Positions 1-6,535 of a stretch of 8,582 nt of DNA are shown one piece after another. Source of the stretch: Bacteroidia bacterium (GTDB taxonomy: Bacteria; Bacteroidota; Bacteroidia; Bacteroidales; Dysgonomonadaceae); contig JAUNRY010000083.1 in assembly GCA_030539475.1 (NCBI GenBank), forward strand, positions 1 through 8,582, written 5' to 3'. Positions within the stretch are counted from its first letter, which is position 1. Every line of letters starts with the position of its first letter. The notes under the pieces are model-generated. The model worked only from the letters and a program-made list of their open reading frames with translations, was not told the origin of the DNA and searched no databases. Position numbers and translations under genes: made by a program.

Positions 1-42
1 CAGACGCTAACGGCAGCATCTGACCGATTACCGGTCTGATGC
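1..42. repeat. REP pair: truncated direct copy plus complete inverted copy
   Basis: Bases 1-7 match the end of the direct REP (compare 583-589) and are cut by the window edge; the following bases to about 15 resemble those after the copy at 563-589. Bases 16-42 are a full 27-nt copy in the opposite orientation: outer arms GCATC/GATGC, a T-T mismatch, inner arms GACCG/CGGTC, and GATTACC across the top. Compared with the direct consensus (GCGTC/GACGC and GACGG/CCGTC), two stem positions changed together with their partners, so pairing is kept. Direct plus inverted copies side by side resemble the composite REP elements (BIMEs) of other bacteria. Read directly from the sequence; the family name is inferred. 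Confidence 0.8.
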
Positions 43-99
43 GAAGAGAAATATTCAAGCGAAAAAACAGACAAAAGAACAGGGAGAAATTAACAAAAC

Positions 100-126
100 G
101 CGTCAGACGAGTAATCCGTCAGACGC
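100..126 (+). repeat. REP hairpin upstream of the transposase gene
   Basis: This is a 27-nt imperfect palindrome in the direct orientation. Outer arms are GCGTC/GACGC, the central mismatch is A-A, and the top is GTAATC. One inner pair is broken (A at 110 opposite C at 116). It ends 15 bases before the transposase ATG at 142. An A-rich run ending in AAAC precedes it, as before the copy at 563. Confidence 0.85.
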
Positions 127-141
127 TGAGTAAGAAAAACT

Positions 142-606
142 ATGTACTTCGAAGAAGATTGCACATACCACATTTATAATCGAAGCAACGAGGTTGTTTT
201 CGAGGACAGGGCCAACTACATTTTCTTTCTTCAAAAAGTAAGAAAACACATTATGCCCTGCGCTCATATTTTGTGCTATTGCTTAATGCCCAATCATTTT
301 CATTTTATCGTTAAGGTGAAAAAAGAAGGAGCGGTTTTCTTCGTAAATAACCGAGTAAACGAAATGCAGCGTTTAACCAGGGCATTCGGCACTGTGTTAA
401 GTTCATACACGCAGGCCATCAATACGAAAAAGAAACGGCGCGGGTCGCTTTTTGCCCACAAAACAAGAGCAAAACTGCTTAACGATACTAAGAACGACTA
501 TGCTTTCAGTTGTTTTATGTATGTACATCAAAATCCGATATTAGCTCATTTAGTAAACAAACGCGTCAGACGGGTAATCCGTCAGACGCTAACGGGAGCA
601 TTATGA
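142..606 (+). CDS. REP-associated tyrosine transposase (RAYT, Y1/IS200-like), probably C-terminally altered
   Basis: The 154-residue protein matches the single-strand Y1 transposase family, whose RAYT branch nicks and moves REP hairpins. Seen: an N-terminal YHIYNRSN segment (9-16), the metal-binding HUH motif in MPNHFHFIV (H52 and H54), a GSLFAHK segment (101-107), and the helix FMYVHQNPILAHLV (126-138), where Y127 is the likely nucleophile. Catalytic residues therefore look intact. After residue 140 the frame enters a REP, so the last 14 residues are REP-derived; relatives usually continue with a W/Y-rich tail after the NPxxAxLV segment, which is missing. The stop overlaps the next gene's start (ATGA at 603-606). 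REPs lie 15 bases upstream and across the 3' end in the same orientation, as expected for a RAYT with its substrate. Activity is unknown; a domesticated or decaying gene is possible. Confidence 0.88.
   Translation: MYFEEDCTYHIYNRSNEVVFEDRANYIFFLQKVRKHIMPCAHILCYCLMPNHFHFIVKVKKEGAVFFVNNRVNEMQRLTRAFGTVLSSYTQAINTKKKRRGSLFAHKTRAKLLNDTKNDYAFSCFMYVHQNPILAHLVNKRVRRVIRQTLTGAL
563..589 (+). repeat. REP hairpin, best-preserved copy, inside the transposase 3' end
   Basis: This copy fits the consensus best: GCGTC, A, GACGG, loop GTAAT, CCGTC, A, GACGC. It folds as an 11-bp hairpin with one internal A-A mismatch. It is read through as the C-terminus of the transposase (142-606) and ends 13 bases before the acyltransferase ATG at 603. 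Confidence 0.9.
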
Positions 607-1673
607 TTAAAACAGATATAGACAAACACCAGTCAGATGTAATCAACGCCATGCGGTTTCCGCTGATTGTGCTGGTTTTGTACATGCATATCGTGCCATT
701 GGATTCGTTTCCGGTAGAAATTGGTTTTTCGGGAATGCACCTGTACAATTTCTTAGCCGAGTTTATCTCTCACAACGTGGGGCGGCTGGCTGTACCGTGC
801 TTCTTTCTGTTTTCCGGTTATTTTTATTTTCGTAAAATGGGGGCGTGGAGTTCCGGCTTTTATCTGTTGCAACAGAAAAAGCGCGTGGTTTCTCTCATTA
901 TTCCGTATATTTTGTGGAATCTGCTGAATATATTGGTGGTACTGGCAAAAGGTTATGCAATGAATATTGCCGGCTTGGATGGTTCGGGCGATATAAATTT
1001 TATCCGCCAAACACCGTTTTTGGAATTAATGGTTATGCCCATTAATTTGCCTTTGTGGTACTTACGCGATCTGATTTGCATGACTTTTTTTGCTCCTTTG
1101 TTTTATTATTTATTCAACTATACAAAAATATGGGGTTTACTGGCGATTTTAATCCTATACCTAACCACTTGGGAACTTCCATTCAGAGGTTTCTCCATGA
1201 CGGCCATTTTCTATTTTGGATTGGGTGCGTTTTGGGGAATCAACAAGAAAAATATGCTCGAAAGTGCACGGAAAATTAAATATCCGGCACTAATTTTCGG
1301 ACTTGCTCTTGCCCTTGTGGCCACTTTTTTAAGTACAACCGTTTACCACGAATATTTAATTCGCTGGTTTGCACCGCTGGGTGTGGCATCGGCATTTATC
1401 ATCACCGATTTTATTGTTCGAAAACAAAAAATAAGGGAGGTGTTTTTGAAATATTCGCCGGCTGTATTTTTTATTTATGCCGTGCATGAGCTGTATTTAA
1501 AAAACTGGGTGAAAGGTGCGTTTTACAGGACTCCGCTTAGTGAATCGGGTTGGGGAATGGTGTTGGGATACATTGTTATGCCGCTTATTTTGCTGGCAAT
1601 TTGCCTGGCGCTTTATTTCATACTGAAAAAGCTATGGCCCAGGGCGCTGAACGTTTTGAGCGGAGGAAGATGA
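603..1673 (+). CDS. Acyltransferase family 3 membrane protein (polysaccharide O-acyltransferase), first of two paralogs
   Basis: A 356-residue polytopic protein of the acyltransferase-3 family (OatA/exopolysaccharide O-acetylase type), which moves acyl groups across the membrane onto glycans. Seen: the N-terminal R-x10-H signature (R18 to H29, in MRFPLIVLVLYMHI), FFLFSGYF (67-74), PYILWN (101-106), LWYLRDL (151-157), and about ten hydrophobic segments to the C-terminus. The start at 603 aligns with the start of the downstream paralog. The frame stays open back to 510, but that stretch runs through the transposase gene and a REP and is rejected. The ATG overlaps the transposase stop (ATGA), so translational coupling is possible. 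Acetyl is the likeliest group, by family; donor and acceptor cannot be read here. Confidence 0.87.
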   Translation: MIKTDIDKHQSDVINAMRFPLIVLVLYMHIVPLDSFPVEIGFSGMHLYNFLAEFISHNVGRLAVPCFFLFSGYFYFRKMGAWSSGFYLLQQKKRVVSLIIPYILWNLLNILVVLAKGYAMNIAGLDGSGDINFIRQTPFLELMVMPINLPLWYLRDLICMTFFAPLFYYLFNYTKIWGLLAILILYLTTWELPFRGFSMTAIFYFGLGAFWGINKKNMLESARKIKYPALIFGLALALVATFLSTTVYHEYLIRWFAPLGVASAFIITDFIVRKQKIREVFLKYSPAVFFIYAVHELYLKNWVKGAFYRTPLSESGWGMVLGYIVMPLILLAICLALYFILKKLWPRALNVLSGGR

Positions 1674-1683
1674 ACCCCCGAAA

Positions 1684-1714
1684 CCGCCTGACCGATTAAA
1701 CGCGGCCTGACGGG
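1684..1714 (-). repeat. Degenerate inverted REP remnant
   Basis: The stretch contains CTGACCGATTA followed by GGCCTGACGG, resembling the inverted REP at 16-42 but with a few extra bases in the middle and mismatched arms. It lies just before the intact direct copy at 1736, echoing the direct/inverted pairing at the window start. Calling it a decayed copy is an inference from this similarity. Confidence 0.4.
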
Positions 1715-1735
1715 TAAAGGAAATTTTTAACGTAC

Positions 1736-1762
1736 GCATCAGACGGGTAATCCGTCAGACGC
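1736..1762 (+). repeat. REP hairpin upstream of the second acyltransferase
   Basis: A 27-nt copy with arms GCATC/GACGC (one A-C mismatch), inner arms GACGG/CCGTC and the invariant GGTAATC. It ends 23 bases before the preferred ATG at 1786, or 8 before the alternative at 1771. Confidence 0.85.
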
Positions 1763-1785
1763 TATGGAAGATGACTTTAAAAAAT

Positions 1786-2886
1786 ATGAATGCAATAGAT
1801 TTAGACAAAAGGCAATCTTTGGTAATAGATGCCATGCGGTTTCCATTGATTGTTTTGGTGGTTTTCTCCCATGTATTGAGTTTTGATCTGGAACCCATAA
1901 ACTTTAGTTTTTCAGCAAACAACCTCTATCATTTTATTTCTGAGATGATTTCCCACGTAATCGGACGTATTCCCGTTTCTTGTTTCTTCTTGTTTTCGGG
2001 CTATTTCTTTTTTCGGTATTTGAAAGAATGGTCGCTTAAAATTTATAAATCGCGGTTATTAAAACGCGTGAGAGGTATTCTTGTTCCGTATCTGCTTTGG
2101 AACGTGGCAATGATTGTTGCCATTGTTGTTAAAAACTATTTATTTTCTGTTGTGGGTATTGGAAATACCGAAGAATTAGCATTCTTGAAAAGTAGTTCCG
2201 TATATGCTTTGTTATGGGAAATGCCCATCAATTTTCCCTTGTGGTTTATGCGCGATTTACTATGTATGTCGGTTATAGCTCCCGTTATTTACCTTTTCTT
2301 TAAGTACACAAAAATCTATGGCCTTGCCGCTTTGGTTATTTTCTATGTGTTTAGCGGATGGGAAACGGGTGTGCCGGGATTTTCAATGAGGGCCATCGTT
2401 TTCTTTGGCGCAGGAGCCTGTTTTGGGATTCATAAGAAAAACATGCTGCAAATATTTTCAGGGATAAATCATTTCTCTGTCATTGCAGCAATTGTTCTTA
2501 TGTTCATTGCCACTTATTTCACAGCTACAGATTATTACGAGATATTTCGCAGGCTTTTTACCATTTTTGGCGTTGCTGCAATTTTTAATGTAATGAATAA
2601 AGTAGTAGATAGTGAAAGAAACCTGAGTGCCTTGCTTAAATTGTCGAAAACTGTTTTCTTTATATACGTTGCGCACAGTATTTATGTTATGGGATGGGTA
2701 AAGGGCGCATTTTATCGTACTCCGCTGGCCGATAGCGGGATAGGAATGCTGATAGCCTATTTTTTAATTCCTGTAACTGTAATACTTATTTTGATTTTTA
2801 TAGAAAGACTTTGGCGACAATTTTCGCCAAAGTCTCTTTCTTTTTTTATGGGTGGCCGTGTAAACAGCAAACCGAAATCGCTATAG
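1786..2886 (+). CDS. Acyltransferase family 3 membrane protein, second paralog
   Basis: A 366-residue protein clearly paralogous to the gene at 603-1673. Shared segments run along the whole length: AMRFPLIVLV with the R-x10-H motif (R18 to H29), CFFLFSGYF, LWFMRDL, and WVKGAFYRTPL (about 304-314). The two copies of this last motif are identical in protein but differ at several synonymous sites, which indicates an old, selected duplication. The start at 1786 gives the same spacing to the motifs as the first paralog; 1771, in frame, would add five residues. The C-terminus is about 8 residues longer than its sister's and is read through a terminator-like hairpin at 2806-2847. A different acceptor position or sugar from its sister is plausible but unproven. 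Confidence 0.86.
   Translation: MNAIDLDKRQSLVIDAMRFPLIVLVVFSHVLSFDLEPINFSFSANNLYHFISEMISHVIGRIPVSCFFLFSGYFFFRYLKEWSLKIYKSRLLKRVRGILVPYLLWNVAMIVAIVVKNYLFSVVGIGNTEELAFLKSSSVYALLWEMPINFPLWFMRDLLCMSVIAPVIYLFFKYTKIYGLAALVIFYVFSGWETGVPGFSMRAIVFFGAGACFGIHKKNMLQIFSGINHFSVIAAIVLMFIATYFTATDYYEIFRRLFTIFGVAAIFNVMNKVVDSERNLSALLKLSKTVFFIYVAHSIYVMGWVKGAFYRTPLADSGIGMLIAYFLIPVTVILILIFIERLWRQFSPKSLSFFMGGRVNSKPKSL
2806..2847 (+). terminator. Intrinsic-terminator-like hairpin inside the 3' end of the second acyltransferase gene
   Basis: Perfect 12-bp arms AGACTTTGGCGA (2806-2817) and TCGCCAAAGTCT (2824-2835) enclose the six-base loop CAATTT. They are followed by CTTTC and seven consecutive T (2841-2847). This is the classic stem plus U-tract, pointing in the direction of transcription. 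It lies 39 bases before the stop codon at 2884-2886 and so inside the coding sequence, which is unusual. It may attenuate expression of the glycosyltransferase genes that follow. Confidence 0.75.
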
Positions 2887-2888
2887 TT

Positions 2889-3884
2889 ATGAAACAATTT
2901 CCACTTGTATCAATTATTATTCCGGTTTACAATGCGGAGAAGACGTTGCCCTATTGTTTGGAGTCAATTTTCAAACAAACTTATCGTTCCGTTGAGTTAT
3001 TGTTTATCGACGATTGTTGTACGGACAACAGCATAGAAATTATAAATGAATACATTGGTAAACGCAACAAAACTGTTGATTTTTCTATCAAGATAATCCG
3101 GCACGAACATAATAAAGGGGTTGCCGCCGCGCGCAACACCGGATTGTCGCACGCTACGGGAGAGTTTATATATTACGTTGATTCCGACGACATTGTTTCC
3201 GAAAACGCATTGGAGTTACTCATAAGCGAAGCCACTAACAACCAAGCCGATATAGTGGGCTGCGAGTGGTATTTGTCTTATCGCCAGAATTCCCGATACA
3301 TGAAACAACCTTCGGTTGACAATGGTGACGATGCCTTCAAAAAAATGACCGGCGGATTGTTGCGGTGGAATTTGTGGTTGTTTCTTGTGAGGCGGTCGCT
3401 GTATGAAAACAATCAAATCCGGTTTATTGAGGGGATGAACATGGGCGAAGACATGATGGTGATGGGAAAACTTTTTTTGTGTGCAGAAAAAGTAGTAATG
3501 CTGCATCGGCCATTGTACAGCTACATACAAACCAACTCCGGTTCTTTAACCAAGGATAATTCGGAGAATCACATGAAACAAGTGTCTGCTAATGTGTTGG
3601 AATTAGAGCAATTTGTTATTTCAACCCGGGGTGAGAGCTATAAAAAGTACATTGAGTTTCTGAAATTGAATATAAAACTACCCCTGTTGCTGTCAAATGA
3701 CAATTTACTACATAAGCGTTGGCAAAAATGGTTTCCCGACTCAAACAATTTCATTCTGCAAAATAACATGCTCCCCGTTAGAACGAGAGTTCTTCAGTGG
3801 CTTGCCTTTAAAAATCAGTTTTGGATTGTGAAATTATATTATACTTTTGTATTTCGCTTTGTTTACGGCGTTATTTACAAGTAA
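2889..3884 (+). CDS. Family 2 (GT-A) glycosyltransferase
   Basis: A 331-residue cytoplasmic GT2 enzyme that transfers a sugar from a nucleotide donor, probably to a lipid-linked glycan. Seen: the GT-A N-terminus VSIIIPVYN (7-15), nucleotide-binding DD (41-42), GVAAARNTG (77-85), the metal-binding DSDD (98-101), and the probable catalytic-base ED at 187-188 (NMGEDMMV). The C-terminal third is less conserved, as usual for capsule and O-antigen GT2 enzymes. The start at 2889 places the fold at residue 7; the frame is open upstream to 2811, but that overlaps the previous gene. It begins two bases after the upstream stop and ends 11 bases before the next gene, so it reads as part of one transcript. 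Sugar specificity is not predictable. Confidence 0.9.
   Translation: MKQFPLVSIIIPVYNAEKTLPYCLESIFKQTYRSVELLFIDDCCTDNSIEIINEYIGKRNKTVDFSIKIIRHEHNKGVAAARNTGLSHATGEFIYYVDSDDIVSENALELLISEATNNQADIVGCEWYLSYRQNSRYMKQPSVDNGDDAFKKMTGGLLRWNLWLFLVRRSLYENNQIRFIEGMNMGEDMMVMGKLFLCAEKVVMLHRPLYSYIQTNSGSLTKDNSENHMKQVSANVLELEQFVISTRGESYKKYIEFLKLNIKLPLLLSNDNLLHKRWQKWFPDSNNFILQNNMLPVRTRVLQWLAFKNQFWIVKLYYTFVFRFVYGVIYK
3820..3849 (+). promoter_or_regulatory. Candidate Bacteroidota-type promoter before the polymerase gene
   Basis: TACTTTTG at 3842-3849 fits the Bacteroidota -7 consensus TAnnTTTG, and TTTG at 3820-3823 lies 18 bases upstream as a possible -33 element. Transcription would start near 3856, about 40 bases before the ATG at 3896. 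It lies within the end of the GT2 gene and downstream of the internal terminator, so it could supply transcripts for later genes. The motif is short and chance occurrence is possible. Confidence 0.3.
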
Positions 3885-3895
3885 GCGGTGTTGAT

Positions 3896-5161
3896 ATGTT
3901 ACGGATTATTGGAGTTATAATTGTAGGTGTGATGGTAAGCGGGTATTTTTTTACTTTCGGTTTATCATTTATACCGGCTTCTATAAATTCCAAAATGGTG
4001 CTGGCAGTTATGGGCGCACTTCTTTATGTTTTTCACAGTATTAGAAATCGACAGGTTGTACTTCCCAAAGAACTGATTCCTGCAACAGGCATAGTCGCTT
4101 TATTTTCAGTAATTTGTTTTTTTACTGCCGATTATAACGGAACAGTTGATTACTCATATGCCGATTATATTGTCTCGTTCGCAACCTGGTTAGCCGGTGG
4201 ATATGTAATTGTTTCTGCTATAAAATCGTTACATGGGCGTGCAAATTTTAAGATATTGACGGCATATCTGACAGCTGTCTGTGTATTTCAGTGCGCTGCG
4301 GCATTAATTATAGATAATAACGAGGCCGTAAAAACATTAGTGGACAGCTATATCCTTCAGGGACAGGTATTCTTGAACGAAATTGGCAGGCTATACGGTA
4401 TTGGAGCTTCTCTTGATCCTGCCGGAGTACGATTCTCAATAGTGATGATACTGATTGCATTCGTTGTAACGAAAGAAGATTCCGTAAAATCCAACAAAAC
4501 GCAGATTACCCTTTATTTTCTTGCTTTTTTTATTATCGGCATAATAGGAAACATGATTTCCAGGACAACAAGTACAGGAATGCTCCTCGGACTCGGTGTT
4601 TTTTTACTTTCCACGGGCATTAACCAATTAATTATTCGTTCGGATGTTAAGAAAGTATATGCAATATTGGCATTGGTTTTAATTTTTATTGCTCTCACAG
4701 TTAATATTCTCTATCAATCCAGTCCTTATTTTTACGACTTGCTCCGATTTGCTTTTGAAGGATTTTTTAACTGGATGGAAACCGGCGTTTGGCGCACCGA
4801 TTCCACCGATAAACTAAATGCCGTGATGTGGGTTTGGCCCACGGATATAAAAACGTGGATTATCGGGAGTGGCCTATTCGAAAACTGGGCCTTTGGAACG
4901 GATATAGGATATTGCCGTTTTATTTTGTATTGTGGTTTAATAGGGTTTGGAACTTTTGCGCTTCTGTTTATATACAGTGCAGTTATTTTAGCGCGAAAAT
5001 TCCAAAAATACAGGCTTATGTTTTTGTTTCTTATATTGTTAAGTGGCATAATCTGGCTAAAAGTTGCTACCGATCTGTTTTTGATTTATGCCCTATTTTA
5101 TTGGTTAGAAAGAGAACCCGAAACAATTGACGAGCCGTTATTACAAAATGCTCACACTTAA
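3896..5161 (+). CDS. O-antigen polymerase/ligase-like polytopic membrane protein (Wzy-like)
   Basis: A 421-residue, strongly hydrophobic protein with roughly ten to twelve predicted membrane segments. The largest polar stretch lies at about 272-335, before the last segments, the usual place of the large periplasmic loop of Wzy/WaaL proteins. Seen: GRLYGIGASLDPAGVRFS (164-181) and GSGLFENW with DIGYCRFILYCGLIGF (about 324-351), which resemble the G-rich and D-G-[YF]-x-R-x5-G-L-I-G patterns of this superfamily. Role by family: joining lipid-linked repeat units in the periplasm; ligase activity cannot be excluded. The start at 3896 follows the upstream stop by 11 bases. The in-frame extension to 3821 is rejected because it overlaps the GT2 gene. 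Sitting between glycosyltransferases supports the call. Confidence 0.8.
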   Translation: MLRIIGVIIVGVMVSGYFFTFGLSFIPASINSKMVLAVMGALLYVFHSIRNRQVVLPKELIPATGIVALFSVICFFTADYNGTVDYSYADYIVSFATWLAGGYVIVSAIKSLHGRANFKILTAYLTAVCVFQCAAALIIDNNEAVKTLVDSYILQGQVFLNEIGRLYGIGASLDPAGVRFSIVMILIAFVVTKEDSVKSNKTQITLYFLAFFIIGIIGNMISRTTSTGMLLGLGVFLLSTGINQLIIRSDVKKVYAILALVLIFIALTVNILYQSSPYFYDLLRFAFEGFFNWMETGVWRTDSTDKLNAVMWVWPTDIKTWIIGSGLFENWAFGTDIGYCRFILYCGLIGFGTFALLFIYSAVILARKFQKYRLMFLFLILLSGIIWLKVATDLFLIYALFYWLEREPETIDEPLLQNAHT

Positions 5162-5163
5162 AC

Positions 5164-6291
5164 ATGAAAATAATCTACTGCATAGCAGGAACATACAGAG
5201 CCGGAGGGATGGAAAGGGTGCTGGCCATCAAAACCAATTTTTTGGCGAACGCCGGGCACGAGGTCGCGATAGTTACAACCGACCAAAGAGGCCGGCCGCC
5301 GTTTTTTCAGTTGAACCACAGAATAAAATGTTACGATTTAAATATCAACTACGAGATAAACAACCGCAAGCCTTTTTTTCACAAGCTCGTTCACTATCCG
5401 CGTAAACAATTCAACCACAAGCAAAAGCTCACCCGGCTTCTTTTGAAACTGAAAGCCGACATTGTGGTTTCCATGTTCGACAACGATGTTTCGTTCATTA
5501 CCGATATACGCGACGGCAGTAAAAAAGTGCTGGAAATTCATTTTTCTAAATTCAAGCGGCTCCAATACAACAGAAAAGGGCTGTGGCGGCTGGCAGATGT
5601 GTGGCGCACCCGGCAAGATGAAAAATGGGTAACGCGTTTCCACAAATTCGTTACGCTTACCCAAGAAGACAAAGAGTATTGGGGAAATTTGCCCAATATC
5701 GCTGTCATTCCCAATCCGCTGACTTTCGATTCGGGCGAATCGTCTCCGCTGCAATCCAACAAAGTGATAGCCGTTGGCAGGTACACGTATCAGAAAGGAT
5801 TTGACACGCTGATTGAAATTTGGAGCCACGTATGCAAACACAACCAAGAATGGCAGTTGGAAATAATCGGCGACGGTGAAATGAAAACGCAACTGCAACG
5901 TCTAATCAGCGACTTGCAGCTCGAAAAACGCGTGTCGCTGTGCCCGCCCACCGGCAATATGGCGGAAAAATACACGGGCGCGTCGTTGTTAGCCATGACT
6001 TCCCGCTACGAAGGGCTACCCATGATATTGCTCGAAGCGCAATCATTCGGCCTGCCCATCGTTTCTTTCCTGTGCAAATGCGGCCCCAAAGATGTAATTA
6101 CGGACGGCGTGGATGGCTTTTTAATTCCCGAAGGCAACAAAAACTTATTCGCGGAAAAATTACTTACACTTATGGAAGATGAAAAATTGCGACAGCAAAT
6201 GGGGTTGGCGGCAAAAAAATCTTCGAAGCGTTACGCCGAAGAAAAAATAATGGCTCAATGGATTACGCTGTTTGAATCTTTAATCCAATGA
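5164..6291 (+). CDS. Family 4 (GT-B) glycosyltransferase
   Basis: A 375-residue GT4 retaining glycosyltransferase. The N-terminal Rossmann domain carries GTYRAGGMERVLA (9-21), the Gly-rich acceptor-side loop seen in AmsD- or PglH-like enzymes. The C-terminal domain opens with VIAVGRYTYQKGFDTLIE (201-218; G205, R206 and K211 are the usual donor-phosphate contacts). The EX7E motif runs from E283 to E291 in EGLPMILLEA, followed by GLPIV and a VDGFLIPEGN segment. Length is normal and no key residue is missing. It begins two bases after the polymerase stop, so co-transcription is very likely. Its stop overlaps an ATG (ATGA at 6288-6291) that opens only a 12-codon frame in the repeat spacer. Donor sugar unknown. 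Confidence 0.9.
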   Translation: MKIIYCIAGTYRAGGMERVLAIKTNFLANAGHEVAIVTTDQRGRPPFFQLNHRIKCYDLNINYEINNRKPFFHKLVHYPRKQFNHKQKLTRLLLKLKADIVVSMFDNDVSFITDIRDGSKKVLEIHFSKFKRLQYNRKGLWRLADVWRTRQDEKWVTRFHKFVTLTQEDKEYWGNLPNIAVIPNPLTFDSGESSPLQSNKVIAVGRYTYQKGFDTLIEIWSHVCKHNQEWQLEIIGDGEMKTQLQRLISDLQLEKRVSLCPPTGNMAEKYTGASLLAMTSRYEGLPMILLEAQSFGLPIVSFLCKCGPKDVITDGVDGFLIPEGNKNLFAEKLLTLMEDEKLRQQMGLAAKKSSKRYAEEKIMAQWITLFESLIQ

Positions 6292-6341
6292 AACAGCCAT
6301 GGTCAAAACAAATTTTGAACACATAAGAAGATGGTTTCAAC

Positions 6342-6368
6342 GCGTCGGACGGGTAATCCGTCAGACGC
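6342..6368 (+). repeat. REP hairpin in spacer unit 1
   Basis: A 27-nt copy with intact arms GCGTC/GACGC and GACGG/CCGTC and the invariant GGTAATC. The central mismatch is G-A rather than A-A. It is preceded by TTTCAAC and followed by ATCGG, flanks shared with the copy in unit 2. Confidence 0.85.
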
Positions 6369-6508
6369 ATCGGTGAACATTTCAACCCAAAAGTCTTGGT
6401 TCTATTGTCTTGATTCCTGGCTCTAAATTATAAACAGATGAAACATCATGGGCAAAACAAATTTCGAACAAACAAGAGAATGATGATGAAATACAAAGAT
6501 GTTTCAAC

Positions 6509-6535
6509 GCATCGGACAGGTAATCCGGCAGACGC
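6509..6535 (+). repeat. REP hairpin in spacer unit 2, partly decayed
   Basis: A copy with GCATC/GACGC outer arms and the loop GGTAATC, but with inner-arm changes (GACAG against CCGGC) that break pairs. It differs from the unit 1 copy at three positions and has the same 5' flank TTTCAAC. Confidence 0.8.

Noticed and set aside
510..602. Upstream extension of the first acyltransferase
   Set aside because: It overlaps the transposase and a REP in another frame; the paralog aligns from the ATG at 603.
2811..2888. Upstream extension of the GT2 gene
   Set aside because: It lies inside the previous gene and the terminator hairpin, while the GT2 fold starts right after the ATG at 2889.
3821..3895. 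Upstream extension of the polymerase gene
   Set aside because: It overlaps the end of the GT2 gene and includes the candidate promoter; the ATG at 3896 fits the compact spacing.
5338..5898. 186-codon frame on the - strand
   Set aside because: It is the antisense shadow of the well-supported GT4 gene, with no family features.
6342..6535. CRISPR-like array
   Set aside because: The REP copies are parts of a longer duplicated unit, so the intervening sequences are themselves homologous rather than unique spacers, and no cas gene is present.
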